Origin: Alphaproteobacteria bacterium
Lineage (GTDB): Bacteria; Pseudomonadota; Alphaproteobacteria; Rickettsiales; RI-342
DNA length: 8,229 nucleotides
Assembly (NCBI GenBank): GCA_020851915.1
Contig: JADZBT010000019.1
Location: 1-8,229, forward strand
Direction of reading: 5' to 3'
The position numbers and the translations under genes were made by a program. Each line of letters begins with the position of its first letter. Position 1 is the first letter of the stretch. A model generated the notes under the pieces. It saw only the letters and a program-made list of their open reading frames with translations, searched no databases and had not been told where the DNA came from. Positions 7,089 to 8,229 of the stretch are shown piece by piece.

Positions 7089-8014
7089 GCTTTCCCTTTA
7101 TAGATGGCGATGATGCTGTCGAGCAGTGCCAGTGCTTCCTCACGCGGGCGCTGGAAGGTGTTGCGGCCGATGATCGAGCCGTTGGAGCCGCCCTGATAGA
7201 GCGCGCGGGCTTCTTCCAGTACCTCCTCGGTTGATTTCGCGCCGCCGCCGGAGAATATCACGATGCGCTTGCCGTTGAAGGTGGTCTGCATCACATGCGC
7301 GATGCGCTCGGCGAGTGTGGCGATGGGGATCTTCTTCGTTTCGTACACCTTCTTGGCTTCGGGCAATTCCAGAAATGCGGTGGGCGGTTTCACCTTGATG
7401 ATATGCGCGCCCATCAGCGCCGCCATATGCGCGGCATAGGCGCAGATGTCGACGGCGGTCTCGCCGTCTTTCGATATGGACGCACCGCGCGGGTAAGACC
7501 ACACGACCACGGCGAGGCCCTTGGATTTCGCCTCGCGGGCCAGCTCGCGCAGCTCTTCCATCATGTCGAGCGCCTTTCCGGAGCCGGGATAGATGGTATA
7601 GCCGATGGCGGCGCAGCCGAGGCGCAGCGCGTCGTCCACCGAGGCGGTCACCGCCTGGTCCGGCACGCTGTCCGCAGGGGTCAGCGAGTTGGAGCTGTTT
7701 ATTTTCAGTATCAGCGGTATCTCGCCCACGAAGGAACCCGCGCCCGCTTCCAGCATGCCGAGCGGCGCGGCATAGGCGTTGAGTCCCGCATCGATGGCGA
7801 GCTTGAAATGGTAGTGCGGGTCGTAAGCGGCGGGGTTCGGCGCGAAGCTGCGCGCCGGGCCGTGCTCAAAACCCTGATCGACCGGAAGGATGACCAGCTT
7901 GCCCGTGCCGCCCAGCCGCCCGTGCATGAGCAGGCGCGCGAGGTTGGCCTTCGTGCCGAGGCTGTCGCTCTCGTACCAGGAAAGGATCTGTTTTACGGTG
8001 CGTGTGAGTTTCAT
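7085..8014 (-). CDS. fbaB: Class I fructose-bisphosphate aldolase (DhnA/FbaB type)
   Basis: Schiff-base aldolase of glycolysis and gluconeogenesis, which splits fructose 1,6-bisphosphate into dihydroxyacetone phosphate and glyceraldehyde 3-phosphate. The 309-residue product is a DhnA-type TIM barrel unrelated to zinc-dependent class II enzymes. Visible motifs are LPVDQGFEHG (43-52) with D46, GYTIYPGS (138-145) with Y142 as the likely proton donor, HIIKVKPP (204-211) with K207 as the expected Schiff-base lysine, IFSGGGAK (253-260) for phosphate binding, and GRN (283-285). The ATG at 8014-8012 follows GGAG at 7-base spacing. It is the first gene of the run to thiE, efp and suhB. Only 29 bases separate its start from a large palindrome, so its promoter must lie in or beyond that element. 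The symbol refers to the E. coli class I enzyme; a 2-amino-3,7-dideoxyheptulosonate synthase is a less likely relative. Confidence 0.92.
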   Translation of the reverse strand: MKLTRTVKQILSWYESDSLGTKANLARLLMHGRLGGTGKLVILPVDQGFEHGPARSFAPNPAAYDPHYHFKLAIDAGLNAYAAPLGMLEAGAGSFVGEIPLILKINSSNSLTPADSVPDQAVTASVDDALRLGCAAIGYTIYPGSGKALDMMEELRELAREAKSKGLAVVVWSYPRGASISKDGETAVDICAYAAHMAALMGAHIIKVKPPTAFLELPEAKKVYETKKIPIATLAERIAHVMQTTFNGKRIVIFSGGGAKSTEEVLEEARALYQGGSNGSIIGRNTFQRPREEALALLDSIIAIYKGKA

Positions 8015-8021
8015 AGAGTAG

Positions 8022-8025
8022 CTCC
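8022..8025 (-). promoter_or_regulatory. Ribosome binding site for the aldolase gene
   Basis: The minus strand reads GGAG here, 7 bases before the ATG at 8014. It is a standard site and supports the chosen start. Confidence 0.65.
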
Positions 8026-8043
8026 AGTGTCATTCCAAATAAG

Positions 8044-8066
8044 CCCTCCCCCTTTATGGGGGAGGG
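8044..8066. repeat. Left hairpin unit: 9-bp perfect stem, 5-base loop
   Basis: CCCTCCCCC (8044-8052) pairs exactly with GGGGGAGGG (8058-8066) around loop TTTAT. If transcribed towards the aldolase gene it would form a very stable hairpin in the leader RNA. Confidence 0.9.
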
Positions 8067-8119
8067 TTGGGTGGGGGTGCATCTTAAAAGATATATTTAA
8101 GAAATCCCCCCACCTTGAT

Positions 8120-8140
8120 CCTCCCCCACAAGGGGGGAGG
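8120..8140. repeat. Right hairpin unit: 8-bp perfect stem, 5-base loop
   Basis: CCTCCCCC (8120-8127) pairs exactly with GGGGGAGG (8133-8140) around loop ACAAG. Read on the minus strand it is a diverged copy of the left unit, with substitutions concentrated in the loop and just after the stem. Confidence 0.9.
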
Positions 8141-8229
8141 AAATATATCGTTTCAGGGAATACTTATAATGATTTCAGTCGCTCGCGCAATCACGCGGCG
8201 CGTGCGGCCTATGAGCAGGCGATGCGCGA
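8141..8229. other. Unresolved right edge; possible start of a plus-strand gene
   Basis: These last 89 bases hold no gene I can assign. A TATAAT stands at 8165-8170 on the plus strand without a clear -35. An ATG at 8169 has AGGGA 9 bases upstream and stays open to the edge (20 codons, MISVARAI start), but its codons do not look clearly coding. A second plus frame, without an ATG until 8222, reads DFSRSRNHAARAAYEQAMR and looks more protein-like. On the minus strand a short frame ends in a stop near 8159. The window ends too soon to choose. Confidence 0.25.

Larger units (their letters stand above)
8044..8140. repeat. 97-base palindromic element made of two inverted REP-like hairpin units
   Basis: The element is symmetric about base 8092. 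Each arm is about 34 bases: a G/C hairpin followed by a GGTGGGGG box. The outer hairpins are listed separately. The inner boxes GGTGGGGG (8070-8077) and CCCCCACC (8107-8114) are exact reverse complements, as are TCTTAAA (8082-8088) and TTTAAGA (8096-8102), leaving a 7-base central loop. The arms are similar but not identical, as expected for two copies of one repeat family in opposite orientation. This matches the general form of bacterial REP/BIME or MITE-like palindromes. It lies 29 bases upstream of the aldolase start, encodes no transposase and has no U-tract, so it is not a classic intrinsic terminator. Confidence 0.88.

Noticed and set aside
7089..7110. TPP riboswitch before thiE
   Set aside because: thiE starts inside the aldolase stop codon, leaving no leader, and no thi-box sequence was seen upstream of the aldolase gene either.
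8044..8140. CRISPR array or intrinsic terminator
   Set aside because: There are only two repeat units, they are inverted rather than direct, with no spacer periodicity; the hairpins lack a following T-tract on either strand.

Overview
The window looks like ordinary chromosome from an alphaproteobacterium. The DNA is GC-rich, the proteins read as alphaproteobacterial (a frataxin, an MsbA-related exporter, an OmpA-like protein ending in an LSRAL...DRVDI domain, a DhnA-type class I aldolase), and the genes are tightly packed with good Shine-Dalgarno sites. I cannot name the genus. A Rhodospirillales-like or Micavibrio-like bacterium would fit, but that is inference. I see no phage, IS transposase, CRISPR array, tRNA or rRNA.

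Layout. Bases 1-486 (minus) hold the N-terminal 162 residues of a class A penicillin-binding protein whose gene runs off the left edge. A divergent 89-base gap with a TATAAT box leads into a plus-strand group: a GTG-started frataxin (cyaY, 576-899), an MsbA-related ABC exporter (908-2722) and a small BON-domain lipoprotein (2751-3104). This group meets a minus-strand group tail to tail, with 12 bases between the stop codons. In transcription order (right to left) the minus-strand group is class I fructose-bisphosphate aldolase (7085-8014), thiamine-phosphate synthase thiE (6420-7088), elongation factor P efp (5870-6436), inositol-monophosphatase-family suhB (5029-5853) and, after 79 bases, a 610-residue exported Pro/Ala/Glu-rich protein with a C-terminal OmpA-like domain (3117-4949). 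The first four are almost certainly one operon: aldolase and thiE share a GTGA overlap, thiE and efp overlap by 17 bases, and efp and suhB are 16 bases apart.

How the genes relate. The left half is mainly cell envelope (peptidoglycan synthase, lipid-type exporter, outer-membrane lipoprotein) plus an iron-sulfur cluster protein. The right half joins central carbon metabolism, thiamine synthesis, translation and a phosphatase. The most suggestive link is that the gene after efp-suhB encodes a protein with 19 runs of two or more prolines, including six in a row, which is the class of protein that needs EF-P for translation.

The least ordinary DNA is upstream of the aldolase gene (8044-8140): a 97-base palindrome, symmetric about base 8092, made of two inverted REP-like G/C hairpin units around an AT-rich core. 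One reading frame stays open through it to the right edge. The last ~90 bases after it are unresolved.
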